This document shows, one piece after another, positions 7,838-17,051 of a stretch of DNA of 64,000 nt. The position numbers were made by a program, and so were the translations under genes. The stretch is taken from positions 248,001-312,000 of the forward strand of contig NZ_BMRV01000008.1 of the NCBI RefSeq assembly GCF_014648815.1, in the 5' to 3' direction. Source of the stretch: Streptomyces flaveolus. Its GTDB lineage: Bacteria > Actinomycetota > Actinomycetes > Streptomycetales > Streptomycetaceae. The notes under the pieces were generated by a model. It was not told where the DNA came from and did no database searches. It was given only the letters and a program-made list of their open reading frames with translations. Positions within the stretch are counted from its first letter, which is position 1, and each line of letters opens with the position of its first letter.

Positions 7838-8935
7838 TCAGGCGGAGGCGCGACGGACCAGGGTGGTCGGCAGGATCACCCCGGAGGCCGTGCCCGACAC
7901 GGCTCCCGCGCCGTGGTCCCGGGACACAGGTGCAGAGCCGCCGGCCGCGGTTTCCCCGTCGCCGTCCCCCGCCGCCCCGCGGTCCAGGCCGCGCAGCAGC
8001 AGGCGGGCCATCAGGCGGCCCATGCCCTCGATGTCCTGGCGGACCGTGGTCAGCGGGGGGTCGGTCTGCTCGGCGACGGGCAGCATGTCGTCGAAGCCGA
8101 CCACGGCCACGTCGTCCGGCACTCGCCGTCCCCGCTCGCGCAGCACCCTCAGGGCGCCCGCCGCGGTGAGGTCGTTGGCCGCGAACACGGCGTCCAGGTC
8201 CGGGCGCCGGTCCAGCAGTTCGCGCATCGCGAGCTCACCGCCGCCCGGCGTGAAGTCCCCGTGCGCGATCAGCCCCGGGCCGGCGTCCGCGCGGACGTCC
8301 CGGAAGCCGGCGAGCCGGTCGGCGGCGGAGGTCTGGTCGAGCGGGCCGGCGATGTGCGCGATGCGGGTGCGGCCGAGGGCGGCCAGGTGGCGTACGGCCT
8401 CGCGGGCGCCGCCGCGGTTGTCGCTGTCCACGTAGACCACGTCGTCCCGGCCGTCGTCCCAGCCGGGCCGGCCGCCGAAGACGGTCGGCACCCCGGCACG
8501 GCGGACGAGGCCGGGCAGCGGGTCGTCGAGGTGGAGGGAGAAGACGAGGGCGCCGTCGACATGCCCGCCGGCCAGGTAGCGGCCGACGCGGGCGTGGTCC
8601 TCGCGGCCCTCGGTGAGCAGCAGGACGAGCTGGTTGTCGTGGGCGGTCAGCTCCTTGCTGATCCCGCGGAGCTGCTGGGCGAAGTAAGGGTCGGTGAAGA
8701 CCCGGGTCTCCGGTTCGGCGGCGACGACGGCGACGGCGTCGTGACGTTTCGTCACCAGGCTGCGCGCCGCCTGGTTGGGGACGTAGCCGAGCTCCTCCAC
8801 CGCGCGCCGGACCCGCTCGGCCAGCGCGTCGCGCACCCCGTGCGCCCCGTTGACCACGCGGGAGACGGTGGCCCGTGAGACCCCGGCCCGCGCGGCCACG
8901 GCCTCCAGCGTGGGACGCGGCGCGGTCTCGGTCAC
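7838..8935 (-). CDS. LacI family transcriptional regulator
   Basis: This 365-residue protein has an N-terminal LacI helix-turn-helix (TLEAVAARAGVSRATVSRVV, residues 9-28, and the hinge VPNQAARSLVTKR) followed by a periplasmic-binding-protein-like sugar sensor domain. Characteristic strands include GALVFSLH, VVYVDSDNRGG and VVGFDDM. The C-terminus ends PTTLVRRAS after a low-complexity Gly/Asp/Ala insert near residue 325. It lies 60 bases upstream of the laccase gene on the opposite side of that gene's stop codon, so it may control its own or a remote sugar locus. The ligand is unknown. Confidence 0.93.
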   Translation of the reverse strand: MTETAPRPTLEAVAARAGVSRATVSRVVNGAHGVRDALAERVRRAVEELGYVPNQAARSLVTKRHDAVAVVAAEPETRVFTDPYFAQQLRGISKELTAHDNQLVLLLTEGREDHARVGRYLAGGHVDGALVFSLHLDDPLPGLVRRAGVPTVFGGRPGWDDGRDDVVYVDSDNRGGAREAVRHLAALGRTRIAHIAGPLDQTSAADRLAGFRDVRADAGPGLIAHGDFTPGGGELAMRELLDRRPDLDAVFAANDLTAAGALRVLRERGRRVPDDVAVVGFDDMLPVAEQTDPPLTTVRQDIEGMGRLMARLLLRGLDRGAAGDGDGETAAGGSAPVSRDHGAGAVSGTASGVILPTTLVRRASA

Positions 8936-8995
8936 GGGCTCCTCCTCGGCGACTGCCGCTCAGGATAGCGGCAGGTCGCCGGGCGGGAGAGGGCG

Positions 8996-10000
8996 TCAGT
9001 GCTCGTGCTCCGGCGCCTCCTCGGCCGTCTGGCCGTGCTCGTGCGGGTCGTACCCGGGGATCGTGCCGTCCGTCTTCTTCACCAGGAACAGCCCCACCAT
9101 CCCCATGTCGGAGTGGCTCTGTACGTGGCAGTGGTACATCCACGCCCCGGCACCGACCCCCTCCCCCGCGATCACCTGGAAGCCGAAGGAGTCCGCCGGG
9201 CCGACGATCTTGTTGTCGACGACCCGGCTGGGGTCCTCCGGCCCGGTGAGCATGCCGGTGCGGTTGTCGGCCCAGCGGTGACCGTGCATGTGGAACGTGT
9301 GGTAGTACTCGCCGTGCGTGATCATCACGAACTCGACGCGGTCGCCCACGGTGGCCTCGAAGTCGGGACCCGTGTGCGGGGCACGGTTGTTGATCCGCAT
9401 GTCGTTGAAGACGATGGTGTGCGTGGCGTCCGGCAGCACGTCGCCCTTGCGGCGCACGACGACCGGGCCGTAGAGGCCGTTGCGGATGCCGCCGGTGCCG
9501 TGTTCGGTGCCGACGACGTGGTCGTGGTAGTGCCAGTAGCCCGCGCTGCCCGACCGCCAGGTGCCGTCCTTGCGGCGGCCGGGCAGGTGGGTGCGCCAGG
9601 TGTAGGTGCGGGTGCCGCCGGGCTCGACGTCGCTCCGGTTCATCTTCGTGCCGTCGCTGGAGATCTCGTAGTCGAGCCCGTGGACGTGCAGACTCGCCGC
9701 CACGTCCATGGTGTTGGTGAACTCGATGTGCAGCGTGTCGCCCTCGTTGAGTTCGATCAGCGGCCCGGGGATCGTGGCCTTGCCCTTCTCCAGGCCGTAC
9801 CCCATCTGCCCGTCGGGCAGCTTCTCGGCGTACAGCTTGATGCGCTTCACCTCGCCGCCGGCCGGTGCCGTCGCCGCCTGCACCGCCTGCACCGCCTGCG
9901 ACCGGTCGGCGGCGCCTGCCGCCCCCGAGGCCGCCGACAACGATGTCGCGGCGGCGGCGCCGCCCAGCAGCACCCGGCGGTTGAAGCCGCGTCTGTCCAT
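8996..10000 (-). CDS. small (two-domain) laccase, Tat-exported multicopper oxidase
   Basis: This 334-residue protein closely matches the S. coelicolor small laccase (SLAC), which oxidises phenolic substrates with reduction of O2 to water as a homotrimer. A twin-arginine signal (DRRGFNRRVLLGGAAAATSL) is followed by an Ala-rich segment. The copper-binding motifs are intact: HVHGLDYE, YWHYHDHVVG, YYHTFHMHGHRW and the type 1/trinuclear MYHCHVQSHSDMG. It faces a secreted dehydrogenase operon across a 189-base gap. Folding in the cytoplasm before Tat export fits copper loading. Confidence 0.96.
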   Translation of the reverse strand: MDRRGFNRRVLLGGAAAATSLSAASGAAGAADRSQAVQAVQAATAPAGGEVKRIKLYAEKLPDGQMGYGLEKGKATIPGPLIELNEGDTLHIEFTNTMDVAASLHVHGLDYEISSDGTKMNRSDVEPGGTRTYTWRTHLPGRRKDGTWRSGSAGYWHYHDHVVGTEHGTGGIRNGLYGPVVVRRKGDVLPDATHTIVFNDMRINNRAPHTGPDFEATVGDRVEFVMITHGEYYHTFHMHGHRWADNRTGMLTGPEDPSRVVDNKIVGPADSFGFQVIAGEGVGAGAWMYHCHVQSHSDMGMVGLFLVKKTDGTIPGYDPHEHGQTAEEAPEHEH

Positions 10001-10189
10001 GCCGAACTCCCCACACTGGTACGGAATTTGCTCAGACGTAGCTGTGATGAGCCGGTGCGACGGTACCGGGCCCCGCTCTGTTTATCCACACTCAGGACAA
10101 AGTTCGATCCATCCCGGTGATACCTATTGGCGAATCGCGCAAAGAGGTCTAACTTCCTTGGCGCTGCTGCCGTGACCGAGGAGGTGCCC

Positions 10190-12667
10190 ATGCACTTACG
10201 AGGGTTGAGCGCGAGAAGAAAGAGTTGGGCGGCGTTCGCGACCGCCGGATTCGTCGCCGCCGGACTCCTGTCCGGCCCTGCCGCCAGCGCGCGGCCGGCG
10301 CCGGATCCGTCTCTGACAACGATGTCGATCACGTCGCCACCGGGCGGCGCCAACGTACGCGTCCTGGTCTTCTACGGATCCGCCGCGGCCGGCGACGAGT
10401 CGCCGGTGGTGAACGCCGGGATCGCGGCGATCGAGCGGATCGGGCTGTCCGGCCCCACGAGGGAACGCTTCAAGGTCGAGGCCACGGACGACGCCTCGGT
10501 CTTCACGAACGAGAGGAAGCTCGGCCGCTTCAACGCGATCGTGTTCCTGACCGGGGGCGGTGACGTCCTCGATCCGGACCAGGAGGCGGGCCTGGAGGCG
10601 TACATGGAGGCCGGCGGCGGTTTCGTCGGCATCCACGACGCGGCCCGCGCCGAGCCGTACTCGGACTGGTTCACCGGTCTGGTCGGCGCGCGGCCTGCCG
10701 CGTCCAGCCCGGCGGGTGTCCAGCGGGCCACCGTCGAGGTGGGTGACCGGAACCATCCGGCCACCAAGGACCTGCCGGTGCAGTGGAAGCGGCCCGACCA
10801 GTGGTTCAACTGGCAGAAGAACCCGTCCGGCGAGGTGCACACGGTCGCCCGGGTGCGCGAGTCGACGTACCGGCCCGGCGCGAGCGCCAACGGGTGGGAC
10901 CACCCGGTCAGCTGGTGCCGGGACTACGACGGCGGGCGGTCCTTCTACACCGGTATGGGCGGCACGGTGTCGTCGTACGACGAGACCGACTTCCGCGCCC
11001 ATCTGCGCGGCGCCCTGCTGTGGACGACCCGGCTGGTGCAGGCCGACTGCAAGGCGACCATCACCGGCAACTACCAGGCCGAGCGGCTGACCCAGCCCAA
11101 CCAGCCGGGCCAGAACGACCAGATCGGCGAGCCGCACGGACTGGTCACCGCGCCCGACGGCCGGGTGCTCTACATCGGCCGCGGCGGTGCGGATTCGTCC
11201 CAGCCCGTGATCACGGACTGGAACAACCCCGACATCGGCAAGGGCAAGGGCCAGATCCACGTCTGGGACCCGAAGACCAAGAAGGTCACGCTCGCCGGTG
11301 AGCTGACCGTCTTCGGCAACAAGGGCGGCGGCGACGAGCTCGTCAAGGTCGAGGAGGGCCTGCTCGGCATCGAACTGGACCCGGGGTTCGAGGAGAACGG
11401 GTGGGTGTACCTGCACTACACGCCGCACGCCGGGATCAACCGGGACACGCACATGGCCGAGCGGCGCGTCTCCCGCTTCACGCTCGACCGGGCGACGAAC
11501 AAGCTGGACCTGGGCAGCGAGAAGGTGCTGCTGAAGTGGCCGGTGCAGATCCACAGCTGCTGCCACGCGGGCGGCGGGATGGCCTGGGACTCCAAGGGGA
11601 ACCTGTACATCGCCACCGGTGACAACAACTCCAGCGGCTTCAGCGGCGGTTACTCGGGCAACAACCCGGAGCCCAACTTCAAGGGCGTGTCCTTCGCGGA
11701 CGCGCGCCGCACCGCCGGCAACACCAACAACCTCAACGGCAAGATCCTGCGCATCCACCCGGAGCCGGACGGGACGTACACGCTCCCCGAGGGCAACCTG
11801 TTCACCGGCAAGGAGACCGCCGAGGGCGGCGGCAAGACGCGCGGCGAGATCTACGTGATGGGCGTGCGCAACCCGGCACGCATCTTTGTCGACAAGTTGA
11901 CCGACACCCTCTACGCGGGCTGGGTCGGCCCGGACGCGGGCGCCCCGTCGCCGACGTGGGGCCCGGCGAAGTACGACACGTTCGCCGTGATCACCAAGGC
12001 GAGCAACCGGGGCTGGCCGTACTGCATGGGCAACAAGCAGCCGTACCGGGACCGGAACCTGCCGGACCCGTCGAAGCCGCTGGGCTGGTACGACTGCGAC
12101 CACCCGAAGAACGAGTCGCCGAACAACGACGGCCTGGTCAACCTGCCGCCGGTGACCGGCAACAACATCTGGTACTCGCCGCAGGGCGGCGGCCCCGACT
12201 TCCCGCGCGACGAGAACGGCATCCCGTCGTACGAACAGGACGAGGCCACCTACCAGCTGCCCTGGCTCAAGGGCGGCGGCCAGGCCGCGATGAACGGCCC
12301 GGTCTACCGCTACGACGCGGCGAGCACGAGCGCCACCAAGTGGCCGGCCTACTGGGACGGCAAGTGGTTCGTCGGCGACTTCTACGACGCCGACCAGCCG
12401 CGCAACGCGGTGCTGATGGACCCGAAGACGCAGGGCGACGGCGGTCTGCCGGTGCACGCGGAGTCGCTGAAGAAGATCGTGCCGGTCGGCAACGACGGCA
12501 TCAAGAACCTGATGGGCTGGAAGTTCGGCCCGGACGGCGCGCTGTACGTCCTCGACTACGGCCGCGGCTTCTTCACCTCCGACTCCAAGTCGGCCCTGTG
12601 GCGGGTCACCTACAAGGGCGGCGGGCCGACCCCGGCCGCCGGACAGCTGGCGAGGGGGAGCGAGTGA
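10190..12667 (+). CDS. secreted ThuA-domain and PQQ-type sugar dehydrogenase fusion protein
   Basis: This 825-residue exported protein starts with a basic/hydrophobic signal peptide (cleavage likely after ASA near residue 35). A ThuA (glutamine-amidotransferase-like) domain follows at about 50-290, with VRVLVFYGS, FLTGGGDVLD and GGFVGIHDAA. The remaining 500 residues form a glucose/sorbosone dehydrogenase beta-propeller, starting GEPHGLVTAPDGRVLYIGRG and containing HSCCHAGGGMAWD and RNPARIFVD. Such proteins probably oxidise sugars or sugar alcohols outside the cell with PQQ. Start 10190 follows GAGGAGG at 10178-10184. Its stop overlaps the next gene (GTGA), so the two products are co-translated. 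Confidence 0.9.
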   Translation: MHLRGLSARRKSWAAFATAGFVAAGLLSGPAASARPAPDPSLTTMSITSPPGGANVRVLVFYGSAAAGDESPVVNAGIAAIERIGLSGPTRERFKVEATDDASVFTNERKLGRFNAIVFLTGGGDVLDPDQEAGLEAYMEAGGGFVGIHDAARAEPYSDWFTGLVGARPAASSPAGVQRATVEVGDRNHPATKDLPVQWKRPDQWFNWQKNPSGEVHTVARVRESTYRPGASANGWDHPVSWCRDYDGGRSFYTGMGGTVSSYDETDFRAHLRGALLWTTRLVQADCKATITGNYQAERLTQPNQPGQNDQIGEPHGLVTAPDGRVLYIGRGGADSSQPVITDWNNPDIGKGKGQIHVWDPKTKKVTLAGELTVFGNKGGGDELVKVEEGLLGIELDPGFEENGWVYLHYTPHAGINRDTHMAERRVSRFTLDRATNKLDLGSEKVLLKWPVQIHSCCHAGGGMAWDSKGNLYIATGDNNSSGFSGGYSGNNPEPNFKGVSFADARRTAGNTNNLNGKILRIHPEPDGTYTLPEGNLFTGKETAEGGGKTRGEIYVMGVRNPARIFVDKLTDTLYAGWVGPDAGAPSPTWGPAKYDTFAVITKASNRGWPYCMGNKQPYRDRNLPDPSKPLGWYDCDHPKNESPNNDGLVNLPPVTGNNIWYSPQGGGPDFPRDENGIPSYEQDEATYQLPWLKGGGQAAMNGPVYRYDAASTSATKWPAYWDGKWFVGDFYDADQPRNAVLMDPKTQGDGGLPVHAESLKKIVPVGNDGIKNLMGWKFGPDGALYVLDYGRGFFTSDSKSALWRVTYKGGGPTPAAGQLARGSE

Positions 12668-14871
12668 TACGGCAACGAAGAATGTGGGCCGCCCTGCTGG
12701 CCGGCCTGCTGATGATGCTCGGCCTCCAGGCCACGTCCGCGTCCGGGCAGCCCCGGGCCGAGTCCGGGGCCGAGGCCGCCGAGCAGGTCCTCACCTGGAC
12801 CGCGGGCGACGACATCACCAAGTACGCGTCCGCGCCCGAGACGGCGGTCGCCGGACCGGCGACGATCGTCTTCGAGAACAGCGCGGCGACCGGCAACACC
12901 ACCGGCATGCCGCACACGCTGACGTTCGTGACGAGCGACCCCGCGTACAACAGCGACGTCCAGCTGAACATCCTGGCAAACCCGTTCGACGCCCAGGGCG
13001 GCAAGCACACCGCCGAGGTCACCCTCACCCCGGGCCGCTACCTCTACCACTGCACGATCCCCGGCCACGGCCAGATGCAGGGCGTGCTCGTGGTGACCGA
13101 GGGCGGCGGCACCGACACGACGGCGCCGGAAACCTCGGCGGACGTCAAGGGCACGCAGAACGCCGAAGGCCAGTACGTCGGTTCGGCGAGCGTGACGATC
13201 GCGGCGACCGACGCCGGCTCCGGTGTCGACCGCGTCGAGTACGCGATCGGGGCCGACGGCGCCTGGCAGCCGTACACCACGCCGGTCGTCGTCGACCAGG
13301 TCGGCGACCACACGGTGCGCTACCGGGCGTTCGACAAGGCGGGCAACGCGGCCGCCGAGAAGAGCGTCACGTTCTCCGTGGCCGCCCCGCCGACCGACGA
13401 CAGGACGCCGCCGGAGACCTCGGCGACGGTCGACGGCGAGAAGAACGCGGACGGCGCGTACCTCGACATGGCGACGGTGACCGTCACCGCCTCCGACACC
13501 GGCAGCGGTGTCAACACCATCGAGTACGCGATCGGTGCCGACGGCGCCTGGCAGGCGTACACCGCGCCGGTGATGGTGCATCAGGTGGGCACCCACACCG
13601 TGCGCTACCGCGCCACCGACAAGGCGGGCAACGTCGCGGCGGCCAAGAGCGTCGAGTTCACGGTCGTCGCCGCTCCCCCGCAGGACACCACCGCACCGGT
13701 GACCGGCGCGACCGTGGAGGGCACAAGGAACTCCGACGGCGCGTACGTCGGCAACGCCAAGGTGACCGTCAGCGCCACGGACGAGGGCGGTTCCGGCGTG
13801 GCCGGCATCGAGTACTCGCTCGACGCCGGGCCCTACCTGGCGTACAGCGCGCCCGTGGTCGTCGACCGGGCCGGTGCGCACACCGTGGCGTACCGGGCGA
13901 GCGACCGGGCGGGCAACACGTCCGAGCCGCTGAGCGTCAGCTTCACCGTGGTGGCGGGCGGGGGCGTGCCGGCGCCGCCGTGCCCGGAGTACGACGAGCG
14001 GCTGACGGTCATCGTCGGCACGGTCGACTCGGGGGTGCCGAACCGGGTGACGAACAACCGGTGCCGGATCAACGAGCTGATCGAGGACGAGAAGGAGTGG
14101 ACGTCCCAGGCGCTCTTCCTCAAGCACGTCGGGGAGGTCCTGGACGCGCTGCTGGACGAGGGCGTCGTCGACAAGCGGGAGGTCAGGGCGATCAACAAGG
14201 CCGCCCGGCAGTCCGGGATCGGCAAGCCCGGCCAGACCGAGGGCTACCGCACGATCCTGGACGGCACCCAGGAGTCCTTCGCCAGGTGGGAGCAGGTAGG
14301 CGGTGGTTCGTTCGCGCTGAACGCGGACGGGTCGATCACGTCCAGCACCAGCACGCCGGGCATGGGCATGCTGTGGTTCCCCGAGCGCAAGTACGGCGAC
14401 TTCTCGCTGAAGCTCCAGTGGCGTGACGACGCGCCGGGCACCGGGAACGCCAACGGCGGTGTGTTCGTGCGCTTCCCGTGGGTCCACGACCACCCGGAGG
14501 AGTCGCGGCCGGAGTGGGTCGCCATCAAGTACGGGCACGAGGTGCAGGTGCTCGACAGCCCGAGCGGCGACATGTACAAGACCGGGTCCGTCTACGGATT
14601 CGACCGGGTCGGGCTCGCCGGGGCCGGCGTCACCGGGAAGGGCACCTGGAACGACTACGAGATCCGGGTGGTCGACCAGCACTACTCGGTCTACCGCAAC
14701 GGCGTGCTGATCAACGAGTTCGACAACATCGGCGGCCAGGACTTCTACCCGGCGCGCTCGGACGACCCGGGCACGGACGGGCGGCGGTTCGCCTCCGGCT
14801 ATGTCGGGCTCCAGGTGCACAGCACCACGGACGTGGTCTCGTACCGGGACGTCCGGATCAGGGAGCTGTAG
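12664..14871 (+). CDS. secreted cupredoxin / Ig-like repeats / DUF1080 multidomain protein
   Basis: The 735-residue protein begins with a GTG overlapping the previous stop codon. After a signal peptide comes a blue-copper domain with a complete ligand set: His84 (GMPHTLTF), Cys130 (YLYHCTIPGHGQM), His135 and Met138. Three OmpL47-like Ig repeats of about 95 residues follow (about 151-435), each with DxxSGV..IEYAIGADGAW and HTVRYRAxDKAGN signatures. A helical segment comes next, and from about 527 a DUF1080 (3-keto-disaccharide hydrolase/LamG-like) domain. It may carry electrons from the coupled dehydrogenase and bind or cleave oxidised sugars at the wall; that is inference from domains and coupling. 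Confidence 0.88.
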   Translation: MIRQRRMWAALLAGLLMMLGLQATSASGQPRAESGAEAAEQVLTWTAGDDITKYASAPETAVAGPATIVFENSAATGNTTGMPHTLTFVTSDPAYNSDVQLNILANPFDAQGGKHTAEVTLTPGRYLYHCTIPGHGQMQGVLVVTEGGGTDTTAPETSADVKGTQNAEGQYVGSASVTIAATDAGSGVDRVEYAIGADGAWQPYTTPVVVDQVGDHTVRYRAFDKAGNAAAEKSVTFSVAAPPTDDRTPPETSATVDGEKNADGAYLDMATVTVTASDTGSGVNTIEYAIGADGAWQAYTAPVMVHQVGTHTVRYRATDKAGNVAAAKSVEFTVVAAPPQDTTAPVTGATVEGTRNSDGAYVGNAKVTVSATDEGGSGVAGIEYSLDAGPYLAYSAPVVVDRAGAHTVAYRASDRAGNTSEPLSVSFTVVAGGGVPAPPCPEYDERLTVIVGTVDSGVPNRVTNNRCRINELIEDEKEWTSQALFLKHVGEVLDALLDEGVVDKREVRAINKAARQSGIGKPGQTEGYRTILDGTQESFARWEQVGGGSFALNADGSITSSTSTPGMGMLWFPERKYGDFSLKLQWRDDAPGTGNANGGVFVRFPWVHDHPEESRPEWVAIKYGHEVQVLDSPSGDMYKTGSVYGFDRVGLAGAGVTGKGTWNDYEIRVVDQHYSVYRNGVLINEFDNIGGQDFYPARSDDPGTDGRRFASGYVGLQVHSTTDVVSYRDVRIREL

Positions 14872-14872
14872 C

Positions 14873-15898
14873 TCACTCCGCGCCAGGAGCCGGCTTCTTC
14901 GCCCGGCTCGGCTGTACCCGTCTGGGTTCTCCCGGCATCTTCGGATACTCGGGCGGGTACGGCAGGTCGCCGAGTCCGTGGTCGTGCTCGTCCTTCGTCG
15001 CCAGTTCCAGCAGGGCGTCGAGGGAGTAGGCGTGATCGTCCATGTCCGCGTGCACGTCCCCGAGTTCGGCGAAGCGCGCGGGCATGGTCGTGATGTCGAA
15101 GTCCCGCGGGTGCGCGACGCCGACCTCCTCCCAGCGCAGCGGCGCGGAGACCGGGGCGTGCGGGCGGGGGCGCACCGAGTAGGCGGAGGCGATGGTGCGG
15201 TCCCGGGCGGTCTGGTTGTAGTCGACGAAGATGCGCTCGCCGCGTTCCTCCTTCCACCACTTGATGGTGACCTGTTCCGGCATCCGCCGCTCCAGTTCCC
15301 GCCCGACGGCGATGGCGGCGCGGCGCACCTGGGTGAAGGTCCAGCGCGGCTCGATCGGCACGAAGACGTGGATGCCGCGCCCGCCGGAGGTCTTGGGCCA
15401 GCCGCGCAGGCCCCCGAACTCCTCCAGCACCGCCCGCAGCTCGTGGGCGGCGCGGACCGCGTCGTCGTAGTCGGTGCCGGGCTGGGGGTCGAGGTCGATG
15501 CGCAGTTCGTCGGGGTGGTCGACGTCGTCGCGGCGCACGGGCCAGGGGTGGAAGGTGAGGGTGCCGTACTGGGCGGCCCACACGACCGCGGCCTGTTCGG
15601 TGGGGCACATCTCGTCGGCGCTGCGTCCGCTGGGGAAGGTGATGTGCGCGGTGGGGATCCAGTCCGGCATGCCCTTGGGGGCGCGTTTCTGGTAGAACCA
15701 CTCGCCCGTGATGCCGTCCGGGTAGCGCTCCAGGGTGGTGGGCCGGTTCCGCAGGGCGCGCAGGATGCCGGGGGCGACCGCCTGGTAGTAGCGGGCGACG
15801 TCCAGCTTGGTGTAGCCGGGCTCCGGGAAGAAGACCTTGCCCGGGCTGGACAGCCGCACGGTCCGTCCGTCCGTCTCCAGTTCCACCGCTTCCGCCAT
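14873..15898 (-). CDS. ligD: LigD-type polymerase domain protein (NHEJ primase-polymerase)
   Basis: This 341-residue protein is the stand-alone polymerase module of bacterial DNA ligase D, an archaeo-eukaryotic-primase-fold enzyme that fills or extends ends during non-homologous end joining. Recognisable blocks are the SSPGKVFFPEPGYTKLDVARY N-terminus, LRIDLDPQPG with the catalytic Asp pair near residue 137, and GGRGIHVFVPI. The start at 15898 begins at MAEAVELETDG. It is divergent from an ATP-dependent ligase 74 bases away. Ligase and nuclease domains are absent from this protein, and no Ku gene is in the window. Confidence 0.9.
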   Translation of the reverse strand: MAEAVELETDGRTVRLSSPGKVFFPEPGYTKLDVARYYQAVAPGILRALRNRPTTLERYPDGITGEWFYQKRAPKGMPDWIPTAHITFPSGRSADEMCPTEQAAVVWAAQYGTLTFHPWPVRRDDVDHPDELRIDLDPQPGTDYDDAVRAAHELRAVLEEFGGLRGWPKTSGGRGIHVFVPIEPRWTFTQVRRAAIAVGRELERRMPEQVTIKWWKEERGERIFVDYNQTARDRTIASAYSVRPRPHAPVSAPLRWEEVGVAHPRDFDITTMPARFAELGDVHADMDDHAYSLDALLELATKDEHDHGLGDLPYPPEYPKMPGEPRRVQPSRAKKPAPGAE

Positions 15899-15972
15899 GC
15901 GAGCCACGGTATGCGCAGCCCGCGCACTTCGCATATCGCGCATTCGGGGCGTGGGGCGCGCAGAATGCGTGC

Positions 15973-17040
15973 ATGGATCTCCCCGTCATGCCGCCCGTGA
16001 AGCCGATGCTCGCCAAGTCCGTGGCGAAGATCCCGCCGGGGATGCACTACGAGGCGAAGTGGGACGGCTTCCGGGTGATCGTGTTCCGCGACGGTGCCGA
16101 GGTGGAGTTCGGCAGTCGGACGGGCAAGCCGCTGACCAGGTACTTCCCCGAGCTGGCGGAGGCCGTGCGGGAGCGGCTGCCCCAGCGGTGCGTGGTGGAC
16201 GGGGAGATCGTGATCGCGCGGGAGGGCCATCTGGACTTCGACGCGCTGACCGAGCGCATCCATCCGGCGGACTCCCGTGTGCGGATGCTGGCCGAGCGGA
16301 CCCCGTCGTCGCTGGTCGCCTTCGACCTGCTGGCGCTGGACGACGAGTCGCTGCTCGACGTGCCGCTCACGGACCGGCGGGCGCTGCTGGTCCGGGCGCT
16401 GTCGGGCGTCTCGCCGCCGGTGCATGTGGCGCCGGCGACGGACGACATCGAGGTGGCGCGGCAGTGGTTCGAGCAGTACGAGGGGGCGGGTCTGGACGGT
16501 GTCGTCGCCAAGCCGCTCGACCTGCGCTACCGGCAGGACGAGCGGGCCATGTTCAAGATCAAGCACGAGCGGACGGCGGACGTCGTCGTCGCCGGTTACC
16601 GCCTCCACAAGAGCGGACCCGTGGTCGGCTCCCTGCTGCTCGGCCTGTACGACGACCGGGGCCGGCTCCAGCACGTGGGGGTGAGCGCCGCCTTCTCGAT
16701 GAAGCGCCGCGCCGAGCTGGTGGAGGAGCTGGAGCCGCTGCGCATGGACGACGTCCAGGGCCATCCGTGGGCCGCCTGGGCGGAGGAGGCGGCGCACGAG
16801 TCGGCACGGCTGCCCGGGGCGCCCAGCCGCTGGTCGGGCAAGAAGGACCTGTCCTGGGTGCCACTGCGGCCCGAGCGGGTCGTCGAGGTGGCGTACGACC
16901 ACATGGAGAACGGGGCGCGCTTCCGGCACACGGCCCGGTTCCGCCGCTGGCGCCCGGACCGCACACCGGAGAGCTGCACCTACGCCCAGCTGGAGGAGCC
17001 GGTCCGCTACGACCTGGCGGAGATCCTCGGCGGCCCGTGA
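15973..17040 (+). CDS. ATP-dependent DNA ligase (LigC/LigD ligase-domain type)
   Basis: This 355-residue enzyme seals DNA nicks through a covalent AMP-lysine. Motif I is EAKWDGFR with Lys29 as the nucleophile; motif III is SLVAFDLLALD; motif IV is GLDGVVAKPLD; motif V is MFKIKHERTADVVVAGYR. A C-terminal OB fold follows. Size and motifs match the LigC-like repair ligases of actinobacteria rather than replicative NAD-dependent LigA. With the divergent polymerase-domain gene it reconstitutes, as separate proteins, activities fused in mycobacterial LigD. Confidence 0.92.
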   Translation: MDLPVMPPVKPMLAKSVAKIPPGMHYEAKWDGFRVIVFRDGAEVEFGSRTGKPLTRYFPELAEAVRERLPQRCVVDGEIVIAREGHLDFDALTERIHPADSRVRMLAERTPSSLVAFDLLALDDESLLDVPLTDRRALLVRALSGVSPPVHVAPATDDIEVARQWFEQYEGAGLDGVVAKPLDLRYRQDERAMFKIKHERTADVVVAGYRLHKSGPVVGSLLLGLYDDRGRLQHVGVSAAFSMKRRAELVEELEPLRMDDVQGHPWAAWAEEAAHESARLPGAPSRWSGKKDLSWVPLRPERVVEVAYDHMENGARFRHTARFRRWRPDRTPESCTYAQLEEPVRYDLAEILGGP

Positions 17041-17051
17041 GCGCCTGAGCC

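Noticed and set aside
13110..13960. Repeated DNA that could suggest a tandem-repeat or CRISPR-like array
   Set aside because: The periodicity is about 285 bases and matches three Ig-like protein domains in frame; there are no short identical repeats with unique spacers.
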